From an uncultured Lachnospiraceae bacterium (GTDB taxonomy: Bacteria > Bacillota > Clostridia > Lachnospirales > Lachnospiraceae), in NCBI GenBank assembly GCA_948473115.1, contig CAOKWI010000026.1, positions 1 to 52,154 of the forward strand: a stretch of DNA of 52,154 nucleotides. The letters run 5' to 3'. Made by a program: the position numbers and the translations under genes. Below the pieces are notes generated by a model. The model was not told where the DNA came from. It did not search any database and worked only from the letters and a program-made list of their open reading frames with translations. Positions 23,749-32,746 of this stretch are shown here, in pieces. How positions within the stretch are numbered: the stretch's first letter is position 1; the number at the start of each line of letters is the position of its first letter.

Positions 23749-25802
23749 TATGCTGTCACCATCCCAACTGACTGTAATTCAACATTGGATTCCACTTCAT
23801 TGTAGGATACCACCACAAGCTCCCTGTAATAATCCTCCGTCAGGCGCTTGAAATACATACGCACAATGGGTGAAGTGATCACAATGGGACTCTTGCCCAG
23901 ATTCTCCAGCTTCTGGACCTCCTTGCCCACGGAATCTATGATCGCCCTCGATCTGTTGGGATCCAGATTCAGGAACGCGCCGCTCTCTGTCTGCTTCACG
24001 CTGCCCATGATCTCCTGCTCCACCTTCGGGTCTAATGTTACCACATTTGTGGTCTCATTGGCAGGGAAATACTTGGTAGAGATAGCGCGTTTCAGGCTCT
24101 GGCGCACATATTCCGTCAGAATATCCGTATCTCTTGTGGAAGGCGCGTAATCTGCAAGCGTCTCCAGGATCGTCAGCAGATCCCGGATGGAGATACCCTC
24201 CTTCAACAGATTCTGCAATACCTTCTGGATCTCGCCGACGCCAAGCGTCTTCGGCACCAGCTCCTCCACCAGGGACGGATTGGTCTCTTTCAGGTTGTTT
24301 ACAAGGTTCTGTACATCCTGCCTTGTCAGCAGTTCATCAATGTGCTGTCTGATGATCTCTGTCAGGTGGGTCGCAATGATGGAGGGCGGATCCACAACGG
24401 TATAGCCCAGGCTCTCCGCACGCTCTCTCTGACCCTCTGTAATCCAGATGGCAGGCAGGTGGAAGGAAGGTTCAAAGGTAGGGATACCGGTGATCTCCTC
24501 CTCCACATAACCGGGATTCATGGCCATATAATGGTCAAACAGAATCTCACCCTCGCTGATCTGGATGCCTTTGATCTTAATAATATATTGATTGGGATTC
24601 AACTGTATGTTATCGCGCAGACGGATAATAGGCACTACCGTACCCAGTTCCAGAGCGATCTGCCTCCGGATCATTACCACACGGTCCAGCAGGTCGCCGC
24701 CCTGGCTTACATCCGCCAGAGGAATAATTCCATATCCAAATTCCAGTTCGATGGGATCCACCTGCAGCAGACTGTTCACATTCTCAGGCTGCCTGATCTC
24801 ATCCGCCGCGATCTCGTCCGTGTCGATCTCCTGCTCGATGCCCGCCGTCTCCAGGTTAGCCGCCATGATCCGAGCACCCACAATATACAAAAGTCCCATA
24901 CCCAAAAACAAAATGGTATTCAGATCTGTAAATATGCCCAGGAAAACAAGCGTTCCGCCAACCATATACATAGCCTTGGGCGCACCAAAAAGCTGTTTCA
25001 TAATGGCGGGGCCAAATTCCGCCTCCTTGCCGCCCTTGGTAACCAGCACACCGGTGGAAAGAGAGATCAAAAGGGACGGAATCTGGCTCACCAGACCGTC
25101 ACCGATGGTCAGGATGCCGTAATTATCCAGCGCCGAACCGGCATCCATGCCGCCTCGTATCACGCCCATGGCAATACCACCCACCAGGTTGATGACCGTC
25201 AGCAGCAATCCCGCCACGGCATCACCCTTGACATACTTCACGGCACCATCCATGGCGCCGAAGAAGCTGGATTCCTGCTGGATCTTGTCACGCCTGGCCT
25301 TGGCCTCGGCATCGTCGATGGCTCCCGTATTCAGGTCCGCGTCGATGGCCATCTGCTTACCGGGCATAGCGTCCAGCGTAAATCTCGCCGTTACCTCAGC
25401 CACTCGCTCGGAACCTTTGTTGATCACAAGGAACTGAACCATGATCAGCAGCAGAAAAATGATGGCACCTACAATCAGGTCACCTCCTCCCACGAACTGA
25501 CCGAAGGTAAGCACCACATTGCCGGATGTTCCCGTGGTCAGGATCAATCTGGTGGAAGATACGTTCATGGCCAGCCTGAAGATGGTGGTAAACAATAGGA
25601 TCGTCGGGAAATACGACAATTCCAGTACTTCCTTGGCAAACATGCATACAAACAATACGATGAAGGCAATGGAAATATTGAAGGCCATGAATACATCAAG
25701 CAGACCGGCCGGCAGCGGTACGATCAGCATAATAAATGCGACCAGTACATATATTGCCACGATGGCGTCTGTCTTACGTAATCTCACACTCACTTCCTGC
25801 AC
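23748..25802 (-). CDS. flhA: Flagellar type III export gate protein FlhA
   Basis: A 684-residue export gate protein. The N-terminal ~320 residues hold about eight transmembrane helices and the highly conserved FHIPEP-region equivalents (LLFTTIFRLAMNVSSTRLIL, ARFTLDAMPGKQMAID, KYVKGDAVAGL). The C-terminal cytoplasmic ring domain (about 345-684) docks export chaperones and substrates. Length is normal. It follows flhB after a 188-nt spacer that carries a palindromic element, which is unusual in an otherwise tightly packed gene cluster. Confidence 0.97.
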   Translation of the reverse strand: MQEVSVRLRKTDAIVAIYVLVAFIMLIVPLPAGLLDVFMAFNISIAFIVLFVCMFAKEVLELSYFPTILLFTTIFRLAMNVSSTRLILTTGTSGNVVLTFGQFVGGGDLIVGAIIFLLLIMVQFLVINKGSERVAEVTARFTLDAMPGKQMAIDADLNTGAIDDAEAKARRDKIQQESSFFGAMDGAVKYVKGDAVAGLLLTVINLVGGIAMGVIRGGMDAGSALDNYGILTIGDGLVSQIPSLLISLSTGVLVTKGGKEAEFGPAIMKQLFGAPKAMYMVGGTLVFLGIFTDLNTILFLGMGLLYIVGARIMAANLETAGIEQEIDTDEIAADEIRQPENVNSLLQVDPIELEFGYGIIPLADVSQGGDLLDRVVMIRRQIALELGTVVPIIRLRDNIQLNPNQYIIKIKGIQISEGEILFDHYMAMNPGYVEEEITGIPTFEPSFHLPAIWITEGQRERAESLGYTVVDPPSIIATHLTEIIRQHIDELLTRQDVQNLVNNLKETNPSLVEELVPKTLGVGEIQKVLQNLLKEGISIRDLLTILETLADYAPSTRDTDILTEYVRQSLKRAISTKYFPANETTNVVTLDPKVEQEIMGSVKQTESGAFLNLDPNRSRAIIDSVGKEVQKLENLGKSPIVITSPIVRMYFKRLTEDYYRELVVVSYNEVESNVELQSVGMVTA

Positions 25803-25846
25803 CTCCTTATACTCATAATATCATACTCCCTTTACACTTTCCATCA

Positions 25847-25996
25847 TGCCGGAGCAGCCGGCACAAACCATTCCCATGGAACTTCGTTCCAGGAAGAATG
25901 CCTGCTCTTGGCATTCTTCAGTGTGAAGCTTGAAATCACTTAACGGGGTACTATGCCGAATGTAATTCGGCACGAGTTTAGTGATTTCCTTCACAC
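25847..25996. repeat. Multi-hairpin intergenic element, copy A (flhB-flhA spacer)
   Basis: Plus-strand hairpins in order: TGCCGG/CCGGCA; GGAAC/GTTCC with a TTC loop; GAAGAATGCC/GGCATTCTTC; then a long three-part stem with outer arms GTGTGAAG/CTTCACAC, middle arms GAAATCACT/AGTGATTTC and inner hairpin TGCCGAAT/ATTCGGCA. The right arm runs into the last codons of flhB. Copy B at 44315-44449 shares the plan and a near-identical core but has different paired bases in most stems. Confidence 0.8.
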
Positions 25997-27100
25997 TTTC
26001 CCCTGTAAGTGATAAACAAATGCCAGGACCTCCGCCACCGCCTGATACAGTTCCGGCGGAATAGCCTGCCCTACATCCACATTGGCATAGAGCATACGCG
26101 CCAACGGCTTGTTCTCAACAATTTCTATATGGTTTTCCTTTGCAACTTCCTTGATACGCTGCGCCAGATAATCTTCACCTTTTGCGATGACTAGAGGGGC
26201 ATCCGCCACTTCCGGGTCATATTTGATCGCCACCGCATAATGGGTGGGGTTTGTGATGACCACATCCGCCTGGGGCAGCGCCTGCATCATACGGCGCCTG
26301 GAGGCTTCCCGCATCCTGGCTTTAATCTGTCCCTTGATCTGAGGATCACCTTCCGAATTCTTATATTCATCCTTGACTTCCTGCTTGGTCATCTTCATAT
26401 CATTGCTGAATTTCACCTTCTGGTAAATATAGTCCCCCAGGGCAATCAGCATATAGACCGCGGCAATCCGGATTCCCAGATCCGTCACCAATTTGGCAAT
26501 GATCTGCAGCCCCTGCATCAGTGAAATATCATAGATATTCATCAGGTAGATCCACTTGTCCCTCAGGAAATTATAACACACATACGTGATCAAGCCAATC
26601 TTTAGAATGGACTTTATCAACTCCACCAGCGAATTGACGGAGATAATCTTTTTAAAACCGCTGATCGGGTTCATGTTTCTGAATTTAGGCTTCAGGGGAG
26701 CTGTCGTAGGCCTCCACTTCACCTGTGCCAGATCACAGACAAAGGCGATCAGCACACCGATCAGCAATATCGGCGCCACAAGGATCAGTACCCGCAGCAG
26801 CATCCTCCGGAATGCCAGCCTAATATCTGCCTGGGGCATAAACCCCTGATAAAAAGTAGTAATCTCCGGAATACTGTCATAAAACGCGGGAAAGAGGGAA
26901 AGCAGGCTTGTGCCCAAATATCCCACATAAAACTTTAGCACAAGAAAAAGCGCCAACAGGCTGAACCCGTTCACGATTTCCCTACTCTTTGCCACCTGTC
27001 CTTCTTTGCGGGCATCATTCAGTTTTTTCGCTGTGGCGGGTTCAGTCTTTTCACCGCCATTGCCCTCTTTGGCAAAAAATTGCAGATCATACCGGATCAT
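25991..27100 (-). CDS. flhB: Flagellar export switch protein FlhB
   Basis: A 369-residue export gate component that switches substrate specificity from rod/hook to filament. Four transmembrane helices fill about residues 45-240. The cytoplasmic domain has the autocleavage motif NPTH (VVITNPTHYAVAIKYD). The N-terminus (MIRYDLQFFAKEGNGGEKTEPATAKK) shows the family's GGEKTEPAT signature. It overlaps the fliR stop by four bases (ATGA), showing coupling. The 3' end forms one arm of the palindromic element behind it. Confidence 0.97.
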   Translation of the reverse strand: MIRYDLQFFAKEGNGGEKTEPATAKKLNDARKEGQVAKSREIVNGFSLLALFLVLKFYVGYLGTSLLSLFPAFYDSIPEITTFYQGFMPQADIRLAFRRMLLRVLILVAPILLIGVLIAFVCDLAQVKWRPTTAPLKPKFRNMNPISGFKKIISVNSLVELIKSILKIGLITYVCYNFLRDKWIYLMNIYDISLMQGLQIIAKLVTDLGIRIAAVYMLIALGDYIYQKVKFSNDMKMTKQEVKDEYKNSEGDPQIKGQIKARMREASRRRMMQALPQADVVITNPTHYAVAIKYDPEVADAPLVIAKGEDYLAQRIKEVAKENHIEIVENKPLARMLYANVDVGQAIPPELYQAVAEVLAFVYHLQGKV

Positions 27101-27879
27101 TGCATTGCTCCTACAAAGGAAACGATCACCCGTTTCATCTCGTCAAAAATAAAATCAGCTGTTCCGGGCAGAAGTCCCGCCGTCAAAAACAAAGTGGATA
27201 ATCCCACTATAATCTTCAGCTGCAGACCGATTGCAAACATATTCATCTGAGGTGACACTTTCGCCAGAACACCCAGAATGGCATTCAACAGTAATATGGT
27301 ACAGAAGATCGGCAGCACAATCCGGAACCCTATCAGGATATAGTCGCCCAGGAAGCGAACCACTGACTCCACCAGTACTTCACCATGGAACACTGCACCA
27401 TTCACGGGGATCAGGACAAAGCTGTCCGCCAGCGCCCCAAAGAGGTAGCGGTACATTCCTGTTCCAATCAGCATGAGCATAAAAATATATTGGTACAGGA
27501 CACCCGTAATGCTGGTGGATTCCCTTGTGGTCGGATCCATCAGTGTAGCCATGGAAAGCCCCGTTTCCATATCCGCTATGGAACCTGCGAAATTGACAAT
27601 GGAAGTACAGATTGTTGTTCCGAAACCGATCAGAAGCCCAACCATTGCCTCTTTGATCACGACAATGGTATATTCCAGCAACGTATCATAAACCACTGCA
27701 TCCGCAGGTGTCAGCGACTGATATAACAGCAGTGCCGTAAATACGCTTAAACCTACACGCACCCTCGCCGGAGTATTTTTCATGCTGAAAAAGGGCGCAA
27801 TGAAAACAAAACTCGCCACCCTTGTCAGGATAAGCAGGAAATATTCCAGGTCGTATGTCGAAAATGATAAATTTATCAT
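27097..27879 (-). CDS. fliR: Flagellar export gate protein FliR
   Basis: A 260-residue polytopic membrane protein of the FliPQR export channel, with about six transmembrane helices. Typical segments are FLLILTRVASFVFIAPFF, MDPTTRESTSITGVLYQY and QMNMFAIGLQLKI. The start at ATG 27879 is chosen because GGAG lies 8 nt before it. The frame is open further up but would overlap the fliQ end without a ribosome binding site. It overlaps flhB by the ATGA arrangement. Confidence 0.95.
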   Translation of the reverse strand: MINLSFSTYDLEYFLLILTRVASFVFIAPFFSMKNTPARVRVGLSVFTALLLYQSLTPADAVVYDTLLEYTIVVIKEAMVGLLIGFGTTICTSIVNFAGSIADMETGLSMATLMDPTTRESTSITGVLYQYIFMLMLIGTGMYRYLFGALADSFVLIPVNGAVFHGEVLVESVVRFLGDYILIGFRIVLPIFCTILLLNAILGVLAKVSPQMNMFAIGLQLKIIVGLSTLFLTAGLLPGTADFIFDEMKRVIVSFVGAMQ

Positions 27880-27892
27880 ACTAACTACTCCG

Positions 27893-28174
27893 TTATCCAC
27901 GGGTATAGAGAACAAAACTGGACCACAGCATGGTCATGAACTCCACTATATTATTTAACATCCAATGCCCGAAAATCATCAGTGCCAGAAATATGCTTAT
28001 GATCTTTGGCACAAAAGTCAGTGTCTGCTCCTGTATGGAGGTAACTGTCTGGAAAATACTGACAATCAAGCCTACCGCCATAGAAATCAACAGCACTGGC
28101 AGTGCCGTCTTTATAATCAGGAATAACGCTTCCCTGGTAATATCCGATACTGTTTCAACCGTCACGAAATTCAC
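27893..28174 (-). CDS. fliQ: Flagellar export gate protein FliQ
   Basis: A 93-residue protein with two transmembrane helices (about 18-40 and 55-78), the small subunit of the FliPQR channel. The conserved PVLLISMAVGLIVSIFQTVT and QEQTLTFVPKI segments are clear. The start is GTG at 28174, very close to GGGAG; a second GTG three codons on (28165) has better spacing. It follows fliP after 44 nt and precedes fliR. Confidence 0.95.
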   Translation of the reverse strand: MNFVTVETVSDITREALFLIIKTALPVLLISMAVGLIVSIFQTVTSIQEQTLTFVPKIISIFLALMIFGHWMLNNIVEFMTMLWSSFVLYTRG

Positions 28175-28218
28175 ACTCCCTTCCTGGCATGTGAGTTCTC
28201 TTTCCCACTAAGGATCTG

Positions 28219-29088
28219 TCAATGGTAGAATGTATCTACCAGGTTGCCGATCACCAGGCTCCAGCCATCCGCCAGCACAAAAAGCAATATCTTGAAAGGC
28301 ATGGAGATCGTTGTGGGCGGCAGCATCATCATCCCCATGCTCATCAATGTGGAGGCGACTACCATGTCAATGATGATAAACGGAATATAAATCATAAACC
28401 CGATCCAAAATGCAATCCTCAGCTCACTCACCACAAAGCTTGGGATCAATACCGAGTTGGGAATGGATTCATTCTGGCCGTCCCATTCCTGACCGGCAAT
28501 ACTCATAAAAAGCTCCACATCCTTCACCTGGGTCTGGGGATACATAAATTCCCGCAAAGGCTGGATACCGGCCTCAAAAGCCTCCTCCTGGGCAATCTCC
28601 CCCGCCTGAAATGGCTGGATCGCCTCCTCGTTAATCCTTGCTATGGTCGGTTCCATAATAAAAAACGTGAGGATCAACGCCAGACCGACCAGAACCTGGT
28701 TGGGCGGCGCCGTCTGCGTATTCAGTGCGGCACGGGTAAAATGCAGCACTATGATGATACGTGTAAAGGAGGTCATGAGAATGAGGATCATAGGCGTCAG
28801 CGCGATCAGCGTCAATGTCAGCAGAACGCTCAACGCGCCGTTCAGCTGACCGTTGCTGCTGTCAAGGGACACCGTTACAGTGTTCGCCGTATTCAAATCC
28901 GCCACTTCCTCAGGCGTCTCCGCCGTTCCCGGCGGATCAATATAAGTACGCGTATCCTGTGATCCCGTCGGATCCCGGTTTTCTATTGCCCATACAGGCA
29001 TGGAATTTTGAATACACAATATGCCTACCGTAACCAGCAGGCATATTATCATTATTATTCTTTTTCTGTTTCGCATAAACTTCATCAT
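28219..29088 (-). CDS. fliP: Flagellar export gate protein FliP
   Basis: A 289-residue FliP with an N-terminal signal-like helix (about 10-30) and four further transmembrane helices. Family hallmarks are MILILMTSFTRIIIVL, PPNQVLVGLALILTFFIM, FVVSELRIAFWIGFMIYIPF and MMMLPPTTISMPFKILLFVL. The segment between helix 1 and the core (about 35-85) is longer than in many relatives. Its start overlaps the fliO stop codon (ATGA). Confidence 0.96.
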   Translation of the reverse strand: MMKFMRNRKRIIMIICLLVTVGILCIQNSMPVWAIENRDPTGSQDTRTYIDPPGTAETPEEVADLNTANTVTVSLDSSNGQLNGALSVLLTLTLIALTPMILILMTSFTRIIIVLHFTRAALNTQTAPPNQVLVGLALILTFFIMEPTIARINEEAIQPFQAGEIAQEEAFEAGIQPLREFMYPQTQVKDVELFMSIAGQEWDGQNESIPNSVLIPSFVVSELRIAFWIGFMIYIPFIIIDMVVASTLMSMGMMMLPPTTISMPFKILLFVLADGWSLVIGNLVDTFYH

Positions 29089-29474
29089 TTACTCGAATCG
29101 TCCTTTGGTTCGCTTGCATTTGCGGAGTTTTTCCTGATAGCCTTTTCGAACAACTCCCTAAATCCCAGACCGGAATTGAACTCCTGGGATATCTTAAGCT
29201 GTTCTATGGGAATTTCTCCCAGCATAGTAACTGTGTCTTTACAGACAGCGATCACCATATATGTTTCCCCCACCCGAATGATCTGCAGATATTTATTATT
29301 TGCCAGACGGCTGGTTTCTATCACCTCAATATTGCCACTGGCACCCTGCTGCTTCTGATACCCCGAGATCCACTTCGTGGTCAGGGCCGTCACACCGAGC
29401 ACCAACACAAATATCACCAGAACAGCTATAAATTGGGCGTAACCGCTTTCAGTCCCGGTCAGCAGAACTGGCAT
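29085..29474 (-). CDS. fliO: Flagellar biosynthesis protein FliO (FliZ)
   Basis: A 129-residue protein with a short outer N-terminus, one membrane helix (about residues 13-33) and a cytoplasmic domain typical of FliO (GNIEVIETSRLANNKYLQII RVGETYMVIAV). FliO helps assemble the FliP ring. Its ATG shares a base with the cheY stop (TGATG), and its stop overlaps the fliP start, so it is translationally coupled on both sides. In B. subtilis the gene in this place is called fliZ. Confidence 0.88.
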   Translation of the reverse strand: MPVLLTGTESGYAQFIAVLVIFVLVLGVTALTTKWISGYQKQQGASGNIEVIETSRLANNKYLQIIRVGETYMVIAVCKDTVTMLGEIPIEQLKISQEFNSGLGFRELFEKAIRKNSANASEPKDDSSK

Positions 29475-29836
29475 CAGCCTACGACCTTCTTGACAGCCTC
29501 AAGGACACGCTCCGCCTGGAATGGCTTCACGATAAAGTCTTTCGCTCCATTCTGGATAGATTCGATAACCATCGCCTGCTGTCCCATTGCAGAACACATA
29601 ATGATCTTCGCGTTGCCGTCCAGCTTCTTGATCTCCTTCAATGCCTGAAGACCGTCCATCTCGGGCATGGTGATATCCATCAGCACCAGATCGGGTGTCA
29701 GCTCTTTATACTTCTCAACAGCCTTTGCGCCGTTCTCAGCTTCTCCCGCAACATTGTAACCATTCTTGGTCAAAATGTCCTTGATCATCATCCTCATAAA
29801 AGCTGCGTCATCACATACTAAAATATTCTTTGCCAT
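29474..29836 (-). CDS. cheY: Chemotaxis response regulator CheY
   Basis: A 120-residue single-domain receiver. It has the acid pocket Asp9-Asp10, phospho-acceptor Asp54 (LVLMDITMP), Ser82 (IIMCSAMG) and Lys104 (FIVKPF). Phosphorylated by CheA, it binds FliM and FliY in the C-ring to set rotation. It sits between fliY and fliO as in B. subtilis, 13 nt after fliY, and is translationally coupled to fliO. Confidence 0.97.
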   Translation of the reverse strand: MAKNILVCDDAAFMRMMIKDILTKNGYNVAGEAENGAKAVEKYKELTPDLVLMDITMPEMDGLQALKEIKKLDGNAKIIMCSAMGQQAMVIESIQNGAKDFIVKPFQAERVLEAVKKVVG

Positions 29837-29849
29837 TGATTCCTTCCTC

Positions 29850-31166
29850 CTACTTGATAATCTCAGTTACTCTTACGCCAAAGCTTTCTTCAATTACTAC
29901 TACCTCTCCCTTTGCAACGAATTTCCCGTTTACCAGTACATCTATAGGTTCACCGGCAATTCGATCAAGTTCAATGATCGTACCGGGCGCAAAATTAAGA
30001 ATCTCAGAAATAGACTTAGTCGTACGTCCAAGTTCTACTGTTACCTCCAACGGAACATCCATGATCAGGCCGATATTCTCGCCACCGGGGATATTGCTCA
30101 TATCCGTCGAAAAGTTTTGGAACTGAGCGGGCTGAATATTTACATTCTGCATTGCCATAGGATTCATCATCATTTGAGGATTCATCATCTGTGGATTCAT
30201 CATCATGGGGTTCATCATCTGCGGATTCATCATCATTTGAGGGTTCATCATCTGTGGATTCATCTGCGGATTCATGCCCATCTGCATACCACTCATATCC
30301 TGTTGTCCTGCCATATCCATCTGGGGTGCCGCACCGGCGCCTCCCTGTGCAGGCGTCTCCGCGGCTTTCGGTGCCTCTGCCGCAGATTCTGTCCCGCCAC
30401 CCTGATTGTGAATAAAGGTATCAACAATCAGTTTTGCGAAATCAACAGGATATAACTGCATGATCGTACTGTCTACCAGATCATCAATCTGTAGGCGGAA
30501 GGAAATCTTGATAAAGGTTCCTCCCAGAAACGGTGATATATCTTCTCCTGCCCGGATCGTTGTCAGATCCAGCAGCGAGGACTCCGGCGGGCTGATATCA
30601 ATGGTTTTCTTCAACATGGTTGAAAGGGATGTTGCCGCCGACCCCATCATTTGGTTCATTGCCTCAGAGATCGCGCTCAGATGCAATTCACCCAGTTCAA
30701 TATCTGTATTTGTACCATCACCGCCCATCATCAGGTCGGTAATGACCTTTACATCATGTTCTTTCAGCACCAGGATATTGGTACCGTCCAACCCCATCGT
30801 GTACTTGATCTGAATGAAGACGCAGGGTCTTTCATATTCCGCCAAAAGGTTTTCCCACTTTGCGGGTGTAACCACCGGTGTGGTAATGTTGACCTTTCGG
30901 TTCACCAGCGAATATAAGGTCGTTGCCGAGGATCCCATACTGATATTGGCCACCTCGCCAATGGCATCCTTCTCTACGTCTGTAAGAATCTCAGGCTCAA
31001 CTCCCGCAGCCTGGGCTGCACCGCCTGCTGATGGTTCACTGCTGGATACTTCAGTTATGGTTTCGCCGGCTCCAACGGAAACTTCTTCGGCATCTTCGTC
31101 CCCCTCAGCCACGTCCATGCCGTTAAGCAATGCATTTATCTCATCCCGAGATAGCATTCCATCCAT
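29850..31166 (-). CDS. fliY: Flagellar motor switch phosphatase FliY (FliN-CheC fusion)
   Basis: A 438-residue C-ring protein. The N-terminal FliM-like peptide (LSRDEINALLNGM) can bind CheY-P. A CheC-type domain follows with two phosphatase motifs (DAIGEVANISMG and SAISEAMNQMMG), both with the Glu and Asn needed. A Met/Asn/Pro/Gln-rich repeat linker lies at about 290-337. The C-terminal FliN/SpoA domain starts near IMDVPLEVTVELG. It dephosphorylates CheY-P at the motor and forms the switch. GAGGAGTAGAGG precedes the ATG, and it follows fliM after 3 nt. Confidence 0.96.
   Translation of the reverse strand: MDGMLSRDEINALLNGMDVAEGDEDAEEVSVGAGETITEVSSSEPSAGGAAQAAGVEPEILTDVEKDAIGEVANISMGSSATTLYSLVNRKVNITTPVVTPAKWENLLAEYERPCVFIQIKYTMGLDGTNILVLKEHDVKVITDLMMGGDGTNTDIELGELHLSAISEAMNQMMGSAATSLSTMLKKTIDISPPESSLLDLTTIRAGEDISPFLGGTFIKISFRLQIDDLVDSTIMQLYPVDFAKLIVDTFIHNQGGGTESAAEAPKAAETPAQGGAGAAPQMDMAGQQDMSGMQMGMNPQMNPQMMNPQMMMNPQMMNPMMMNPQMMNPQMMMNPMAMQNVNIQPAQFQNFSTDMSNIPGGENIGLIMDVPLEVTVELGRTTKSISEILNFAPGTIIELDRIAGEPIDVLVNGKFVAKGEVVVIEESFGVRVTEIIK
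30155..30295. repeat. Met/Asn-rich in-frame repeat in fliY
   Basis: Degenerate repeats of ATG-ATG-AAT-CCT-CAA type code for MNPQM and MMNPQM units between the CheC-like and SpoA domains of FliY. Units are imperfect, 12-18 bp long and easy to gain or lose by slippage. Confidence 0.75.
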
Positions 31167-31169
31167 CCT

Positions 31170-32150
31170 CTACTCCTCCTCTCTGATTACCGATGTGATC
31201 CGGACGGCATAAGAATCCTTTTCGGCGCCGGGTAATGCGGTAAATTTTTTAATATTACCTACATAAATGTTCATGTCATCATCCACTCTGGAGTTTAGAC
31301 GGATACAGTCTCCCACCTGTAGATTCATGAAATCGTTTACGGATATCACGCTCTTGCCGAGGACTGCCCTTACGGGGATATCTGCCTTTCGAATCAATGA
31401 CTCAATGTAAGCTTCATAATTCTCATCATGATTCTCCTGCATTGTAGAGAACCAATACTTTGTGTTCAGCTTATCCATGACGTCTTCCAAAGTAAGGAAC
31501 GGAAGACAGACATTCATGAAGCCTTCCACATCCCCAATCTTCATGTTCAGCGTAACAATCGCTATCATATCATTGGGGGCGATCACCTGCGCGAACTGGG
31601 GATTTGTCTCCAGTCGCTGCAACACAGGCGCTATATCAATAACGTTTTTCCACGGTTCCCTTAATAACTGTGTAAACATTACTAATATCTTTTCAATGAT
31701 CGTCATCTCGATCTCGGAAAATTCCCTGCTCTTCTCCAGCGGGACTCCTGTACCTCCCAGCATGCGGTCCAGCATCGCATATCCGAGATTGGTCGCCAAA
31801 TCCATAATGACTGTACCGTTCAACGGAGCAAAATGTATGATCCCCAGAATAACGGGATTCGACAAGGCATTGGTAAACTCATTAAATGTAACTGTCTCCG
31901 AACTTGCCACAGCCACCTGGACATTCTTTCTCAAATACACAGGAAGATTCGTGGAAATCAAACGGCTGTAGTGTTCAAATATGATCTCAAGTGTCCTTAA
32001 ATGTTCTTTTGAGAACTTTGTAGGGCGGTTAAAGTCATAATTCTTAACCTGTCTCTCTTCAGGCTCCTGCATCTGTTCCACATCCAGTTCACCCGAAGAC
32101 ATGGCCGCAAGAAGATTATCTATTTCGCTCTGGGAAAGGACCTCGCCCAC
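31170..32150 (-). CDS. fliM: Flagellar motor switch protein FliM
   Basis: A 326-residue FliM. The N-terminal CheY-P-binding peptide is LSQSEIDNLLAAM. The middle domain (about 45-230) carries the FliG-binding GTGVPLEKSREFSEIEMTI region, and the C-terminal SpoA domain begins near ADIPVRAVLGKSVISV. The start is GTG at 32150, with AGGAGGTGA 9 nt before it. It lies 45 nt after fliL. Confidence 0.97.
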   Translation of the reverse strand: MGEVLSQSEIDNLLAAMSSGELDVEQMQEPEERQVKNYDFNRPTKFSKEHLRTLEIIFEHYSRLISTNLPVYLRKNVQVAVASSETVTFNEFTNALSNPVILGIIHFAPLNGTVIMDLATNLGYAMLDRMLGGTGVPLEKSREFSEIEMTIIEKILVMFTQLLREPWKNVIDIAPVLQRLETNPQFAQVIAPNDMIAIVTLNMKIGDVEGFMNVCLPFLTLEDVMDKLNTKYWFSTMQENHDENYEAYIESLIRKADIPVRAVLGKSVISVNDFMNLQVGDCIRLNSRVDDDMNIYVGNIKKFTALPGAEKDSYAVRITSVIREEE

Positions 32151-32195
32151 ACAAGCTCACCTCCTATCAAACTATCCATTCATCTATTACGGTTA

Positions 32196-32717
32196 TCAAC
32201 TGAATTTTATATTGCTGATATTGATTCTATAAACAAATTTGTAACCTGTCATATCCTGGATAGCCTGAAGGATCTCCTGTTTGATGGAATCTATGTCGTT
32301 CCTGCAATCTTCCTCGGTATGGGCGCCCACAATGGAATTGACCAGATCCCCAATCACGGAATCATAGCCTCCGGAAGTGAAATTTTCACCCAGCTTCTTG
32401 TAGCCATCCCCCTTACTGTTCATGGAAAGCGACATATCAAAGATGAAGTAAACGCTGCCGCCGTCAGCAGTAGCCACCTGGATCATCATGGACTCCGGCA
32501 GGGGATAAACCACCGTATCTTCCAGCGGAACCGCCGGCTCAGCTTCCCCTTCACTGCCGGGAGCGGCAAACTGGACGTTCAGCGCGGTGGCAATATTGCC
32601 CACCAGATCCGCCGTTTTCTTGTTGGCGCTGATCACACTCACCATGATCACGGTGGTGAGGACAATATTTACGATCATCAATGCTAAGATTAGGACTGTC
32701 AATAAATTCTTTTTCAT
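32196..32717 (-). CDS. fliL: Flagellar basal body protein FliL
   Basis: A 173-residue protein with one N-terminal membrane helix (about residues 5-30) and an outer domain ending in the hydrophobic YKFVYRINISNIKF segment. FliL rings surround stator units and affect motor torque. Sequence conservation in this family is low; the assignment rests on topology, length and position between motB and fliM. It starts 29 nt after the motB stop. Confidence 0.85.
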   Translation of the reverse strand: MKKNLLTVLILALMIVNIVLTTVIMVSVISANKKTADLVGNIATALNVQFAAPGSEGEAEPAVPLEDTVVYPLPESMMIQVATADGGSVYFIFDMSLSMNSKGDGYKKLGENFTSGGYDSVIGDLVNSIVGAHTEEDCRNDIDSIKQEILQAIQDMTGYKFVYRINISNIKFS

Positions 32718-32746
32718 ATTTATTCACCCTCATTTTATTCTGGCTG

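Noticed and set aside
25803..25990. Insertion sequence remnant in the flhB-flhA spacer
   Set aside because: It is too short, has no transposase fragment and no flanking target duplication that I can see; the hairpin architecture fits a palindromic element better.
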